Source: Chromera velia
Taxonomy: Eukaryota; Sar; Chromeraceae
Direction of reading: 5' to 3'
Length of the DNA stretch: 64,000 bases
NCBI GenBank assembly: GCA_018398765.1
Contig: JAHBMJ010000212.1
Span: forward strand, 10,769-74,768
Shown: in pieces, positions 20,002 through 31,946 of the stretch
Position numbering within the stretch: position 1 is the stretch's first letter
How the letters are laid out: the number at the start of each line of letters is the position of its first letter
Made by a program: the position numbers and the translations under genes
Notes under the pieces: model-generated
Databases searched by the model: none
Told to the model about the DNA's origin: nothing
Seen by the model: only the letters and a program-made list of their open reading frames with translations

Positions 20002-23000
20002 TCATTCGGCACCGGCCGGAGGAGGGGGAAGGGGGCGGGGCGGAGGCAGAGGAGGAGGGGCGCCGCGCACGTCCCCGGGAGGCACCGCACCCCATGTACA
20101 GGAAGAAGAGGAAGAGGAAGAGGAGGATGCAGAGTCGTGCGTGGGAGCGCAGGGCGGCCTCTCGACACCTGCCCGAAGTTTCTCTCCCAGACCTTTCAGT
20201 TCTTCCCCTGTCATTCCCCGATTCTTTACCTTTCTCTTCTCTCTTTCAGCCTTGCTGATGGTTTGCACGGATGTCCCTCTCGCAGTGAGGGGCTGTTCAG
20301 AACTTCCGATCACAAATTCGCTAAGGTCAGCAGCAGGGACAAGGTTGAAGGGAGGCCGAGAAGGCCAAGAAACATTCTTCAGTAAAACTTCTGCCTCTGC
20401 CATGCCACATTTCGGCATCACAGCCCCCTCCACATGACAGCACCTCATGGAATCTCCACCAGAAGGGCGGGACACATATTGGTGGAGAAGGACGGAGAAG
20501 GGCGTCTGTTCGCTGACAGGTGAGGGCCTCACCGGAGACCTCTCTGTCTGACAGCCTGAAAGGGAAAGATCTGCCTCAAAGGTTCCCCCATCAACTTGGA
20601 GGCTACCCCCCCTCTCTGCTGACACTTTCCCCCTCAAGAGTCCAGTCACATTGAATGTCCCCTCCCGCCTTCTCAGTTGATTCAACGATTCCCTTCCCGC
20701 TCCTCTCTCTGCTGCTACTTCCATCCCATCAAAGTCAAACATTTCTCGATAGTCACCGACAGTCTCCACCAGAGAACGCCCCCCCTCAATGAAATGCCCT
20801 CCAGAACAGAGAGGGACACCAGAGGATCCCTCGGGAGCTCCGAGGGGAGTCACAGAGTTGTGCTCAGCAGCAGAAGCACAGGCAGGGGCAGAGGAAGACG
20901 AAGGCTCCGGGGGTGCATGGGGGGCAGAGAGACTGCCGAGAGGCTCTCGGTCAGTCGGTGACACGGGGGTAACATTCACAGGTCCAGCGAGGCCAGCGTG
21001 CGGAGGAAGACGCCCTTCCGACTTAGTGCCCAAACTCCGCACTTCTTCCTCCGTCAGTCTGCGATTTTTCACTTTCCTCATCTCCCTCTCAGCCTTGGTG
21101 ACAGGTTGCAGTGCCGCGTTGCCTCTTGCATGAACACAAGAGGGGGAGGAAGAAGGAGCGAGGTGGTGAAAAGACGGAAAATTCACTTCGAGAAAAGCGA
21201 AGGAAGAGGAAGAGGAAGAGGAAGAAGAAAGATTCTCATGCACAGGTCGAGTCTCTCTTCGACTCTGGAGCGGAGATCGGCCAGGGGACTCAGACGAGTT
21301 CCATAGCCGGAGGATCTCATCTGCGTTCCATCCCCCCTGTCTGTCTCTGAAAGGGAAGGGGGGAAACTGGGCCCTTACATTTGGTTCTCTCTCTACCTCC
21401 CCTGCTTCCATCCGGGTGGTGGCGCTGTCCGGTTGTGCTCTCTCAACGATCTCTGCGGAGTCGCCAAGACTTTGAGCCCTCATAGAGCGACGCTCTTCGA
21501 TGACACGCCGCCCCAATGGGGGGGGCGCCGGACCATCAGGCAGGAGCGTCGCCGAGTGGATGACCGAGGCACAGACAGAGGAGCGGTCATGGACTGTCAC
21601 AGCAGAAGCACACACAGAGGCAGAGGATGATGAAGGCTCGTGTGGTGCGGGGAGCAAAGAGGAATTGGTGAGAGGCTTTGGGTCACTCGGCCATTCAGTC
21701 ACAGAATTGATCGCTGGAGCCTCAGGCCGAATAAAGGGAGGAGTATCCCGTTCCTCTGTGGACTTCTTTCTAACAAGCTCTCTCACTTCTTCATTTGTCA
21801 TTCGTCGATTCTTCACCTTCCTCTTTTCTCTCTCGGCCTTGGTAAGAGGCTGCACTGCGCTGCCTGTCCTTCCTGTCGTGTCCACGGAAAGGCGGGGGGG
21901 GGAAGGGTTGAGCAGGCCTCCAAGGTGTGACAGACGAGTAGAGGAGGGAAAGGAAGAGGAGGCATTCTGCTGAGGGGGTGGCGCGGTCTCTCTTGGACTC
22001 CGATGCAGTGGGTATGCTGGAGGCCTGCTAGGGGACTCCGAAAGGTTCCACAAGCGGAGGACCTCCTGGGGGTCCCATCCCTGTCTGTCTCTCCGGACAG
22101 GTGCAGGGGGGGACCGGACAGCGACCCTCGCGTTCATCGGATGCCTCTCATGAGGGCGAGAGAGAGGGAGAGGGAGAGGGAGACGGTCACCTCCCTCTCT
22201 CTCTGCCTCCTCCGAATGAAGTGCGGTTTCTGTGGTCGTCAAACGGACAGCACTAGAGGGCGGGGAAGGACGGTCAGGCGGTGCCAGGGGAAGATTGGAT
22301 GATGAAAAGGGGGGACGAACAGAGAGGGCACTAGAGGGCGGGGAAGGACGGTCAGGCGGTGCCAGGGGAAGATTGGATGATGAAAAGGGGGGACGAACAG
22401 AGACGGAAGGGGGAGAAGCCGAGTTCAGCAGCTGGGCGTCTCTCTGAATGGAATGTGAGGGGGGGAGTGATGTGATCCGCAAGCGCATCAAAGTCTTCCT
22501 TTCATCCTCCTCCATTTTCATCCTCCATTCAGTTTGTCGTCTGAGTCTCTCTCTCTCGGCCTTCCTCCCCCCCTCTCTCTCCGATGGGCCGAGAGTGAGA
22601 GCAGAAGAACGGCCGGGGGGCCCCTCGTCCTCCCTCTGGGGTGGCAATGGAGAGGGGAGGGGAATCTGAGGGGAGGGGGGGAGGAAAGGGGACGCAGAAG
22701 GGACGTGCAGTCCAGTCTGAGATGAAGAAAAGGGAAAAAATCTGGTAGGCGGATAGGGGTGGGGGGTAGGCGAAAAGGGGTGGGGGCTTTGCGGATAGGG
22801 GTGGGGGGTAGGCGGAAAGGGGCGGATAGAAGATGGGGGACTGCCTTCCCGGAGGTTCTCTTCCATTCTTGCCCCCACCAGCTCATCGTCATCGTCCCCT
22901 CCAACTGCAGGAGCCTGTGGAAGAGGCTGACGACTGGACCCGTCAAGATCTGTTCCTGCTGTGTCTGTGTTGTCTCTTCTCTGGTATCTCTGGTAGAAGG

Positions 23001-24840
23001 ACGCAAGGCTGTCCCTCTCTCGTCGGCTGACTCGCTCATGGGCTGCCAGGGCAGAGAGGCCTCTCTGCCGTAAGGCCGTGGAGGCGGAAGAGAAGTACGA
23101 CGACGAGACCGCAGCCGCATCACCAGAGGACGAGGAGGAGGAGACCCCCCCCTGGCCATCCCTTCCCCCCCATCTGGCAGCAGCAGCAGAGGAAGAGGAA
23201 GAGGAAGCAGCTGCAGATGAAGACTGTTCTCTGAGACCAGTGCCAGTCCCCCTCTGATTCAGGCCCCCGCCTTCCAACCCTGAGCGGATTGATCCATTCA
23301 TTCCTGGGAACTCTTCTCTGCAAACAGGACAGCTCTCAGACCTCCCCAGCCACTTGCGGATACAGGCGGTGTGCCAAAAATGGTCACAGGGAAGGACGAG
23401 CACCTGCAAGCAACAGGAAGGAAGAACACTCAGTGTGTCAACTATCGTCAGGCAGGAAGCCAGCGAGGCTCGACCCCCACCGACTCGGGTTGAAATGAAA
23501 GTTTCTGTACTGGAGAAGTGAATGGGCCGGCCATGTTCCTCTCACGTACCTGGGCAGCCAGCCGGAGGCACGCAGGTAGATAGGCAGATGCGTAGCCAGG
23601 CACAGAGCACCTCAATCAGTCAGACAGGCAGGGGCAAAACCTAAATGAACCACCCCGCCCCCTTCTTTTTCGTCTCGAGGCATAACGCAGTCTCACAGAT
23701 CCTAAAGAAGGGACGGACCTGTCAGCGGAGGCGCAATTAAGTGTGCAGTGGCCACTTCAAGAAATGGATGCACTCATGAGAAAAAATGAGAGAGGGAGCC
23801 TACCATGCAGACAGAGGCATGCATTCGGACGGACAGGAGGAAGCTAGGCACAAAGAAAGAAAGAAAGAAAGAACGAACGAAAGAAAGGGAAGGATCGAAG
23901 GAAGGAATGACACACTGATATGAATACAATCTGTCCTACTATCTTTCTTACTACTTCTAGGATCAACTCTGACTGTTCCTGAAGTCTAGAGCTCACAGAT
24001 CCCTTCTCAACACATCCAGAAGTTCTGTTGGTTCGGTACTTTCCCTAGACAAACGGTCAGTTCGGTTTCTGCACTGCAGTGTTGCGAACGTACACGTTAA
24101 TCGACATCTCGATCGATCGATCAAAATCGGCTAGCTCTGACCGTGGCCCCAAAGACATGCCGTGTACATGCAGTGTTGCGCTAACATTAGGAAGGAAGGA
24201 AGGAAGGAAGGAAGAAAGAAAGGGAAGGAAGGAAGGAAGGAAGGAAGGAAGAAAGAAAGAAAGGGACGGAAGGAAGGAAGGAAGGAAGGAAGGAAGAAAG
24301 GGAAGGAAGGAAGGAAGGAAGAAAGGGAAGGAAGGAAGGAAGGAAGGAAGAAAGGGAAGGAAGGAAGGAAGAAAGAAAGGGAAGGAAGGAAGGAAGGAAG
24401 GAAGAAAGAAAGAAAGAAAGGGAAGGAAGGAAGGAAGGAAGGAAGGAAGGAAGAAAGGGAAGGAAGGAAGGAAGGAAGGAAGGAAGGAAGAAAGGAAAGA
24501 GAGAAGAAAAAAGAAAGAAAGAAAGAAAGAAAGAAAGAAAAGAAAGAAAGAAAGAAAGAAAGGAAGGAAGGAAGAAAGGAAGAAGGAAGGAAGGAAGGAA
24601 GGAAGGAAGGAAACAAAGAAAGAAAGAAGGAAGGAAAGAAAGAAAGAAAGAAAGAAAAACAAAAAAAAAAACAGAAAACAAAAAAAAAAAAGAGAGAAAG
24701 GAAGAAAGGAAGGAAGGAAGAAAGAAGCAGGGATGGATCCATCGAGGGGGGGCAAGCATTGCAAGGCCAACGTTCTGACCATGGAGGAATCTTCGTAGTC
24801 CTCATGACAGATGTTGCACTCCTGCATGATCAGTAGGCAG

Positions 24841-24874
<34 letters not shown>

Positions 24875-26034
24875 AGAGACACAGACATAGACACAGAGGG
24901 AGGGAGAGAGAGAGAGAGCGTTGGACACACAGACCCACAAGGGAGCAGACGTGCAAACAGAAACCAAATGGGCCCACGCATGCATGGGAGAAGCGCCCAT
25001 GAAGGAAGACCTTCAGTGCAGCCATGCAAAGAAGCAGGCAGGGCTCAAGGCGACAAGCAGAGCACTGCCAGGCTGCACATGCAGAGATACATCCCAGCCA
25101 GCGAAGAAGGGAGAATGAAGGCCGTGTGGAAACTAACAACTACGCGTATCTGTTTCTCGTCTCAGTGGAACTACTCAACGCAAGGAATTCATTTGCAGCT
25201 CCACGAAGCAAAAGCCAACGCCTATAGAGATCATCCAAAAGACGGCCATGCCGGTCATGCATGAGCGTCACCGAGACCCCCCCCCCGTCTACATGGAGGG
25301 CTATCTATGGCCATATTCACAAAGACTGATCGATGAACCAGGCTCGCACACCAAGCCATACAATCTTAGAAAGAGAATGATGATCGAACGGATGAATGAA
25401 AGAAAGAAAGAGAATGATGATCGAACGGATGAATGAAAGAAAGAAGGAGAATGATGATGGAACGGATAAATGAAAGAAAGAAAAAAAAAAAACACCCGAT
25501 GAAGGAAGGCACAAAGAAAGATGGCCCGACCTCCTCTGGAGCATCCGAGCCCCTCATTGCCTGCCTGTATCGGAGTTGTGTCCAAGATCGCCCCCCTCCT
25601 CTATCTGCTTCCACTGGCAGCTGAGTGATCGACCGCCCCCTCCCACCGCGTGCCTGTGTCTCTGTGCGAGTGGTGAAGTGGGAGCTGTTGCTGTGCCTCC
25701 TTCTGAAGAGGCCTGCCAAGGAGAACATCCCCGTGAAAATACTGCTAACGTTGTTGTGAGTCTCACTGCTTCCTGCCGGTCGTTCTCTGTCCTCTCCTGA
25801 GTGCTGCCCCGTTCCTTCTCTCCCTACCTCCGCACTCATGACCTGCCGCTGCCCCCCCACTAATGCCCATCCCTCCTCCTCCCCGCTTTCCGTCTCCACA
25901 ACATTCTCCTCACCCACAGAGGCGGAAGAAAAGTGGCTCGTCGATTCCCCCACAGCACCAGCCTCTCTCGTCCCCTCGCCACCCCCCCTTCTCTCATCAT
26001 CTCGCCCCGCCCCGCTTCGGAGTTCATTGCGGCC
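20002..26034 (-). CDS. large RING-H2 finger protein, candidate E3 ubiquitin ligase
   Basis: Three exons can be joined in phase 0: 26034-25531 (or from 26036), 24821-24780 and 23403-20002, giving at least 1,315 residues. The 5' end is not found; the first exon opens after a pyrimidine-rich acceptor. Exon 1 is Ser/Glu/Arg-rich. The 14-codon exon 2 ends ...ECNICHEDYEDSSM, supplying the first CxxC. The last exon starts VLVLPCDHFWHTACIRKWLG, then SESCPVC, completing C-x2-C-x14-C-x-H-x2-H-x2-C-x10-C-x2-C, a full RING-H2. RING-H2 domains recruit E2 enzymes for ubiquitin transfer. The remaining ~1,090 residues are low-complexity (Ser, Pro, poly-Ser) except for spaced motifs: a basic KAERE(K/M)RKVKNR block three times (about 21786-21845, 21041-21102, 20199-20261) and a DRQG..E(V/I)LRLWN.SESP block twice (about 22026-22092, 21278-21346). 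The last exon ends at TGA. Donors GTCGGG and GTCAGA are weak but give the exact RING spacing. Confidence 0.8.
22251..22406 (-). repeat. 78-bp in-frame tandem duplication in the RING gene
   Basis: The block starting CACTAGAGGGCGGGGAAGGA at 22251 recurs at 22329, almost identical. It duplicates 26 residues of Pro/Ser text (beginning SVRPPFSSSNLPLAPPDRP). The frame is kept. Confidence 0.92.
24189..24727. repeat. (GGAA)n/(GAAA)n purine microsatellite in an intron
   Basis: About 540 bases made almost wholly of GGAA, GAAA and AGGG units on the plus strand. It lies in the intron between the two halves of the RING domain (23404-24779). The three long frames crossing it on each strand are repeat artefacts. 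Confidence 0.97.
24841..24920. repeat. (CA)n and (GA)n microsatellites in an intron
   Basis: A CA run of about 30 bases followed by GA-rich sequence, just upstream (minus strand) of the 42-base RING exon. Confidence 0.9.
25373..25490. repeat. minisatellite, about three 33-bp units, in an intron
   Basis: Units of GAATGATGATCGAACGGATG plus AATGAAAGAAAGA. It lies in the intron following the 25531-26034 exon. Confidence 0.85.
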
Positions 26035-26036
26035 CT

Positions 26037-27662
26037 CTAGAGAGAAAGAGAGGTCCTCAATGAACGGAGAGGAACAGGAGGGACAACATGATCCTGCAAC
26101 CAGATTAGGTCAGGTCGTATTGGTACACAGGGATGCAAAGAGGGACAAGCACATACGGTTGCAAGCACACAGATGACACCACAAACGACCTAAAATGCAT
26201 TAATTCGGACTTCAAGTTCGTTTCTTTCCCTTTTGCCCACACAAAGACTCCATGGATGCGACTGGTTGTCGGGCAGACATACATACAAACGTCAAACATC
26301 AAAGAATAAGGCAGATGGCATGCGGAAAATGAAGCTCAGGACATGAGCAATTGAACAGAAACCGCCAACAGATTTCAACCAGCCGTCTTTGAAATAACCG
26401 ACCCGCAGAGCCGGGGCCCCTGATTGCGTAAAACAGACACATAAGAGACAGTCATTCTTTTTCTACAGTTGCCTCTGGTTACGCGCAGTGCCACACTTGT
26501 CTGCACAATCAAGTGCCGACAAAGGTGCATACACAACTTTTCGTATGAAGGGACCAACCGTTGTTCGGGGAGGCGAAAAGAGTGGAGCACGGGTGACACT
26601 TGAACTTCAGCATCGACTGCCCAGGTTTCTGCGTCCCGCTGCCCTATTCATATCGGTTTCCACTTGCTTGTTTGTGCCAAGCCCCCTGCAGGAGAGCGCA
26701 GTACTGAAAATTCCTTGCCCAGAGCTTCCAAATTGTCCCTCTGCTGTTTGTTGGCTTTACAGGTCCACAGACTGAGCATGCAACCTCCAACCGAAAGACT
26801 GCCTGAAAAACACTCACACAACTGTGGACACTGTACAGCCGTGCTGGATGTAATGGTTTTGCTGTCCTTTGCTGTCAAACTCGAGAGACCCAGCTCTATC
26901 ATAGCCTCTATGTCTGCGTGACTGCGAGATATTGCAAGGCTTCGCAACGACATGCAACGACATTGCAACGACACGTGCTGCAAAAACCCATGCATGCAGC
27001 AGGGCTTTCGCGGATTTTCGCGCGGAGCGCCGGGGGGCGGCGGGGGCCCCGCNGGGGGGGGGGGGGGGGGGTACGTCCGGAGCAGTATAGGGGCCGGCAC
27101 GACCAAAAAAGTATACGTACCACGTAGCGCCTCAGTCTATTAAATTCAAGGTTCCAACCCCCCCCCCTCCCGACGTATCCCGAGTAATCCCGAGGGGGCC
27201 TTCGCTATAGCCTTCGTACTACAATCCGCACTACTTTGCACTATACTTTGCACAAAACTTGACAAAAGCTCACCATTGTTTTAATTTATTTATAATTTCT
27301 TCTTTTTTTTTTTTTTTTTTTTTATAATTGTTTAACATTGTTTAACAACGTTTAGCTATGTTTAACTATATTCAATCTTACTAAAAAGGCCTTAGCCGGT
27401 GATCCGGGGTAATCCAGGGTCTGAGTTGTCATATCGAAAATAAATTTTCATATGTAGGTATCTATATTAAACTAGATATTAAATTTAGCCTAAATTTTTA
27501 AGCAAATTTAGAAGTAGAGTCTTAGCAGACACCAGTTTGGGAGGGGTATGATCGAAGAGGCTAAGACGCAAGTAAAGTTGCATCTCATGCGCTGTATCCA
27601 ATATATGTATATATATGTATATATGTATGTATGTATATATATATATATATATATATATCACT
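26037..27662. other. intergenic or 5' part of the RING gene
   Basis: Upstream exons of the RING gene may lie here. The best candidate is a minus-strand stretch about 26925-26650 (SHADIEAMIELGLSSLTAKD...), which follows a CACGCAG acceptor-like site but has no domain. The G/C run at 27045-27070 contains one N and is probably a collapsed homopolymer. 27300-27480 is AT-rich. An (AT)n/(GTAT)n microsatellite at 27600-27658 abuts the gypsy 5' LTR. Confidence 0.4.
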
Positions 27663-28525
27663 TGTATGAAGTAGTGATGACGCGGACACACTTTTCGTAA
27701 ATAGTACATAGTGCGCGCGGCCCAGCCTTAAGGCCCAGTCATAGGACCACTCTATAAAAGGCTGCATGCTGTCATGTAGCAGTGTTGTTTGATGATGTCA
27801 CAGCCAGATTGCTAAGGGAGGGCACTCTTGGGCTCATATGGGGTTACAAGTGCAAAAATAACATAAAAAATAAACTAAAAAACATTTGAACGAGCTTTTT
27901 ACACAAGCTGGAGGTCCGACATATTGAGTTACTTCGAAATCAATCACTTTTACTGTATAGCTTATGTGGTTACATGAGGTTACACCTCTTATTATATATG
28001 TCCCCTTGCAAGGTTACAAGGTACAAGGTTACAGGCGGTTTTGAGGTCCGTAACCAACCAAAAAGTCAACTTTCAAAAACTCTTCAAATCACTTCAAAAA
28101 CACTTTAAAATATATGCAGACGAAGGTTATATCACTTTTGAAGGGGGTCATTTTAGGTTACAGGTTACAAGGTTACAAGGGGTTTGGCTACAAAATGCTA
28201 CAAAGTAAAAGGGACACATTGTTTTTCGTCAGTTTCTTATGTAACCTCAATCAACAGAAGATGTTTTCAATATTTTTAGACATAACCTGATGAGATTGAT
28301 CGATTGGGACCACTTTTGAAGTAAGGGTAACATTACAGGGGGGTATTATAATACCCTTATATATAGGGGGTATTGAAACCTGTAACCCAATATAAGTGCC
28401 AGGCCCTAGCCAGATTGTTGTGTGAGTCTTCCATGCACGAAGTGAACAGACCAAAACTAAACTGGCAGATTTCTCTGTCTTAAGTTTATGAGCCTTATTA
28501 TTCGTTTGTCGTAATACCTATAACA
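27663..28525 (+). repeat. 5' LTR of the gypsy element, split by a MITE
   Basis: 27663-27811 and 28418-28525 align with the 3' LTR (36283-36560), from TGTATGAAGTAGTG to ATACCTATAACA. Without the insertion and duplicated target it is about 257 bp. Confidence 0.88.
27812..28409. mobile_element. hAT-like MITE with 8-bp target duplication
   Basis: A 598-bp non-coding insertion flanked by CCAGATTG at 27804-27811 and 28410-28417. The 3' LTR of the host element has the empty site. Ends are imperfect inverted repeats: CTAAGGGAGGGCACT...GGGGTTACA at the left, and CTAGGGCCTGGCACT...TGGGTTACA when the right end is inverted. The interior has many GGTTACAAG repeats. An 8-bp duplication with this kind of terminus fits the hAT superfamily. 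Confidence 0.85.
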
Positions 28526-28545
28526 AAGGTAGCAGAAGCGTGGTT
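28526..28545 (+). promoter_or_regulatory. putative primer-binding site of the gypsy element
   Basis: AAGGTAGCAGAAGCGTGG follows the 5' LTR. It resembles the TGGTAGCAGAGCG site of the gag-only LTR element, with mismatches, so initiator tRNA-Met priming is likely. Confidence 0.5.
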
Positions 28546-28610
28546 GAGACCAATGGCCACGTACAGAGTTTCTATCAAAATCAACGTGTTGTTTAGTCGG
28601 AACAACAGTC

Positions 28611-29757
28611 ATGTCTAACCCACTCCAAAGGTTAGACATACTCGAGCAAGAAGTACACAGCCTGTCAGCGTTTATGAAGCAGAGGTGTGCCCTTTCTTCT
28701 GTACCATAGGATAGTCTAATGAAGGATTGCTCTCGTCCTTCGGAGGACCTTGTGCCAGGTGGTGAAGTTGGAGTTCCTCTTGAAGTTCCCCGAGCCGTCA
28801 CTGTGAAGTTCAACAAGCCTAACATCTTCGATAGCAAGCGCAAGCACCTCACCTCGTAGATTTGTAAGGTGAAGAGGTACTTCAGGTTGACTGGAACGCC
28901 TGTGGAGAGGCAGTTGGATCTGGTAATCAACTATCTCAACGACGTTGAGCAGAACTACATTGAGGATTTCGAAGAGAAGCAGGGGATTGTCGTCAACACG
29001 CTCAACAATTTGTTTATGGCACTGAGGAAAAAGTTTGTAAACCCGAAGGAGCAGGAAATTTTGAGGAAGGAACTGTATGCAGTGAAGTTTAAATTTCTCT
29101 TTCGAAAGGTATTGAGACTTACTCCGATGATTTTCTGTACGCTGCGGCACAGCTGACGGAGACGACGACTGCGGGATTGTTGTTTCACTACAAGAAGTCT
29201 TTGCCCGCAAAGATTCTGAATCAGCAAGAGGTTAGTAAAGCGAAGCCAAAGACGTTGCAAGAAGCGATAGAAGCCACCTATCTGGCTGAAGGAATGGAAG
29301 AAGATAGAGTGATTTATAAGGGAGAGTCCCACCCTAACCCACATAAAGAGAAAGGTAAGGGTGAAGAGAATGGAGGAGATGTTGAGATGACCGATGTTTG
29401 TTATCTATACAACATCTCTCCAGCAGAGAGGAGGCGTCTTTTGGATGAAAAGAGATGTTTTATTTGCAAGAAGACTGGACACAGAGAAAACCGCTGTTTC
29501 AGAAATCCTGCAAACAGAGGGAGGAGGGGCTCTCCTGGTTTATTCCCTCTCCGTGAGTCGTTCTCAGCCAATTGGGGTCCATCACAAAGCCCACCCATGC
29601 AAGGAGCATACCCATATACAGGTCAGCAGCGGGGATTGGAGGGGAATCAGGGTATGATGTGGTGGCCACAGGGTTATACAGATGGTGGTCGACCGCAGAT
29701 ACAGTCACAGGGTTCTCGTTCTGCTCCACCATCAGGAGGCAGAGGAGGCAGACAGCG
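28611..29757 (+). pseudogene. gag: gypsy gag, interrupted by element B
   Basis: ATG at 28611 (MSNPLQRLDILEQEVHSL). Two in-frame TAG codons follow at 28707 and 28857; the second stands where HLTS-W-ICKVKRYF would be expected, that is, a Trp in the capsid region. A frame change at about 29106-29176 leads to the rest of the capsid and then a CCHC knuckle, CFICKKTGHRENRC. A Gly/Arg/Gln-rich tail ends where element B begins. Gag forms the particle and binds element RNA. Confidence 0.85.
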
Positions 29758-31946
29758 AACTGACTGTACTGACAATTGAAACTTTTGTACCAGAAAGTGA
29801 CTTTTAATTTTCTATATATCACACTAAATTTTATATAAAAATCTAAGTCTTTAAAGCACTTAGAATGATTCTATTTATTGTTTCTTACCTGCATGAAAGT
29901 ATGAAAAACTTTTAAAGATAAGGTTTAATGGGTTTATGGTGTGTATGTTGGAAATTGTTGGACGTGAGTGAGGTGAAAGAGTTATAGTATGTTAATATGT
30001 CAGAGAGTGGTTGCAGACTCTGCAGACATCTGATAATATGCAGTGTAATGCATAAACAAGCTAACTTTTACTTTTAATGGAATACGCCGAATCCGCACAC
30101 TGATGTAAGGAGGGAGTACACAACGGGTAACCCCCATGAAAGGTAAGAATGAATGTCCGCAAACAGATCTGCCGATTTGACACCCACAAAAAGCAGTTCA
30201 ACCAAACAAATGTTGAATACTATGACCGTACAAGAGGTAAATGCTCAGCTTTTGAAAGCCTAATCGATCCATGGCCTCTAGCTAGAGGGCCTTGCCCACG
30301 ACCGGCCATCATAGTGTTCTTGTACGTTCTTGTTTTTTCTGGGTGAGGCCCGGCACTGGCCACTGGGTCTTAATCCACCCAGGAGCCCTACCTCCAAATT
30401 CTTATGCAAACAAGAGCTGCGCCTCATTCTCACAACTTCAGATCACCCGAGATTACCAGCCGTAATGCTTCCTCACGAAACTTAAACACCGATAAACGGT
30501 CCTCCGAGAAAGGCTCAGTCTGACCTGCAGTATAGATATGCAAAAATTCATAAAGTGGCTCACCTTCTGGCCACCCAGAGCTGGCCCCCTCATCCAGAAA
30601 GCCTTTCCAGCTCCTCATCTAGAGCTTGTTAGAGCGCACGTATGGAAAGGATTCAATGGAAGCTTTACTGGGGCAACTTCGTAGGCTCTTTTGCGTGGAA
30701 ACGGGCCGTGCCCTTCGTGATGGAAGATCGAAATTGCCCTCTCAGAGCAACCAGTAGAGTGAATGTCATAAACCCAAGAAAAAACAAAGAAACCAATCCT
30801 CTAGGCTTTCGATAAAGCCTACTTTCATTGCTAGAGAGCAAGTCTGTGTGATGAAAGAGAGGCGGTACTAGGTCATGCTTTGATCGACTTGAAACATTCG
30901 ACGGAAAGCCGATTTTGGGAGCCGATTTTAGATCAGCCAACCATGTAACAGCCCCGGAAGGCAAGCTACGCATTGCGGGCCAGGGCCCGGCCGGCCACCA
31001 AGGTCAAAAAGCACTTCCCGGCTGCACGCTGACCCATCAAAATGCCGATCTAAAAAAATCTCAGTCAGGTCTTCAGAAAGTTCTCCTCCACTCAGAAAGT
31101 CGGGTCAACAAAATGGGCCTGTATCCACAAAATCTCATTGTCAAGCATTCTATTGGATTGTATTGGAAGGCTTGATAATGACAAAATCGTGTGCAGCTTC
31201 TTATTCCAGAACCTCATTTTTGGAGGGGTTACAGATTCCAGACTTTTGTCCTCCTCTGGTATCTGTGTTGGCTGGACACCTCTGGTTACTCGTGGGAGTG
31301 GTTGCCTCGGTGCAAAGGAGTTGTTCGACAACTAGAAGGGTTGCTGGACTGGTTTGGATCGCTCAATCAAGTCAGTTCGTTTTGTGTCGTTCCATCAGCA
31401 ACAGGGGGGGGTAGACCATCTCGCAGGGGTACAAAACAACCCAATTTAGTACCCCTGGTGGAGGGGGGGGGTCCGACCTGCTCTGCAGGTTTACATCCAA
31501 AATGTGTCTAGGAGTGTTGATATATACTGAGATGCCCCCCCCCCCCCCCNNNNNNNNNNNNNNNNNCCCCCCTTCCCTACCCCTGATATGCCCACCGTTG
31601 AGCAGTGCCTCATATGAATTGAAAAGAAAACAGTTATGATCATGAGAAGAAGTGTTTCAATCAGATCGATTCAGAGCTATTCAAATGCATTTCTTATTGT
31701 GTTTTTGTCTTAGCAGTAATTTACGATGATAGGTACCAGACAATTTATGGTTTTAAAAAAATATATACTCTATATATACATTTTTTTATTTCATTTTTTA
31801 AACATCTTACTAAGCTTAAATAGTCTTAAATAAATTATGAAAATCAATTAGTTTAAAGGTTAAACTATCTATTTTAATGTTTTAAAAACTAAATTTTTCA
31901 AAGTCACTTTCCAGTACAAAAGTTTCAATTGTCAGTACAGTCAGTT
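29758..31946 (-). mobile_element. DNA element B: deleted member of the A/B/C family
   Basis: The right-type end comes first (AACTGACTGTACTGACAATT at 29758) and the left-type end last (ending CAGTACAGTCAGTT at 31946), so it lies opposite to A. The non-repetitive middle matches A and C. The minisatellite and half of the palindrome are missing: near 31518 the text jumps from GTCTAGGAGTGTT to GATATATACTGAGATG, which in C are about 1.35 kb apart. A 17-N gap in a C-run lies at 31550-31566. No coding sequence and no evident target duplication. It separates gag from pol of the gypsy element. Confidence 0.85.

Noticed and set aside
24057-25139. Long frames of Phe/Leu/Ser or Lys/Glu/Arg text on both strands, up to 360 codons
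   Set aside because: They are readings of the GGAA/GAAA microsatellite, whose repeat length keeps several frames open. Only the 42-base RING exon at 24780-24821 within this span is accepted.
25139-25265. A possible extra RING-gene exon (minus strand, MHDRHGRLLDDLYRRWLLLR...)
   Set aside because: The text looks coding, but its only good donor (GTAGTT) is phase 2 and does not join in frame to the CNIC exon, while 25531 joins in phase 0. Left out pending transcript data.
27045-27070. A G/C homopolymer around an N as a possible telomere or G-quadruplex site
   Set aside because: No repeat unit; most likely a low-quality homopolymer at an assembly join.
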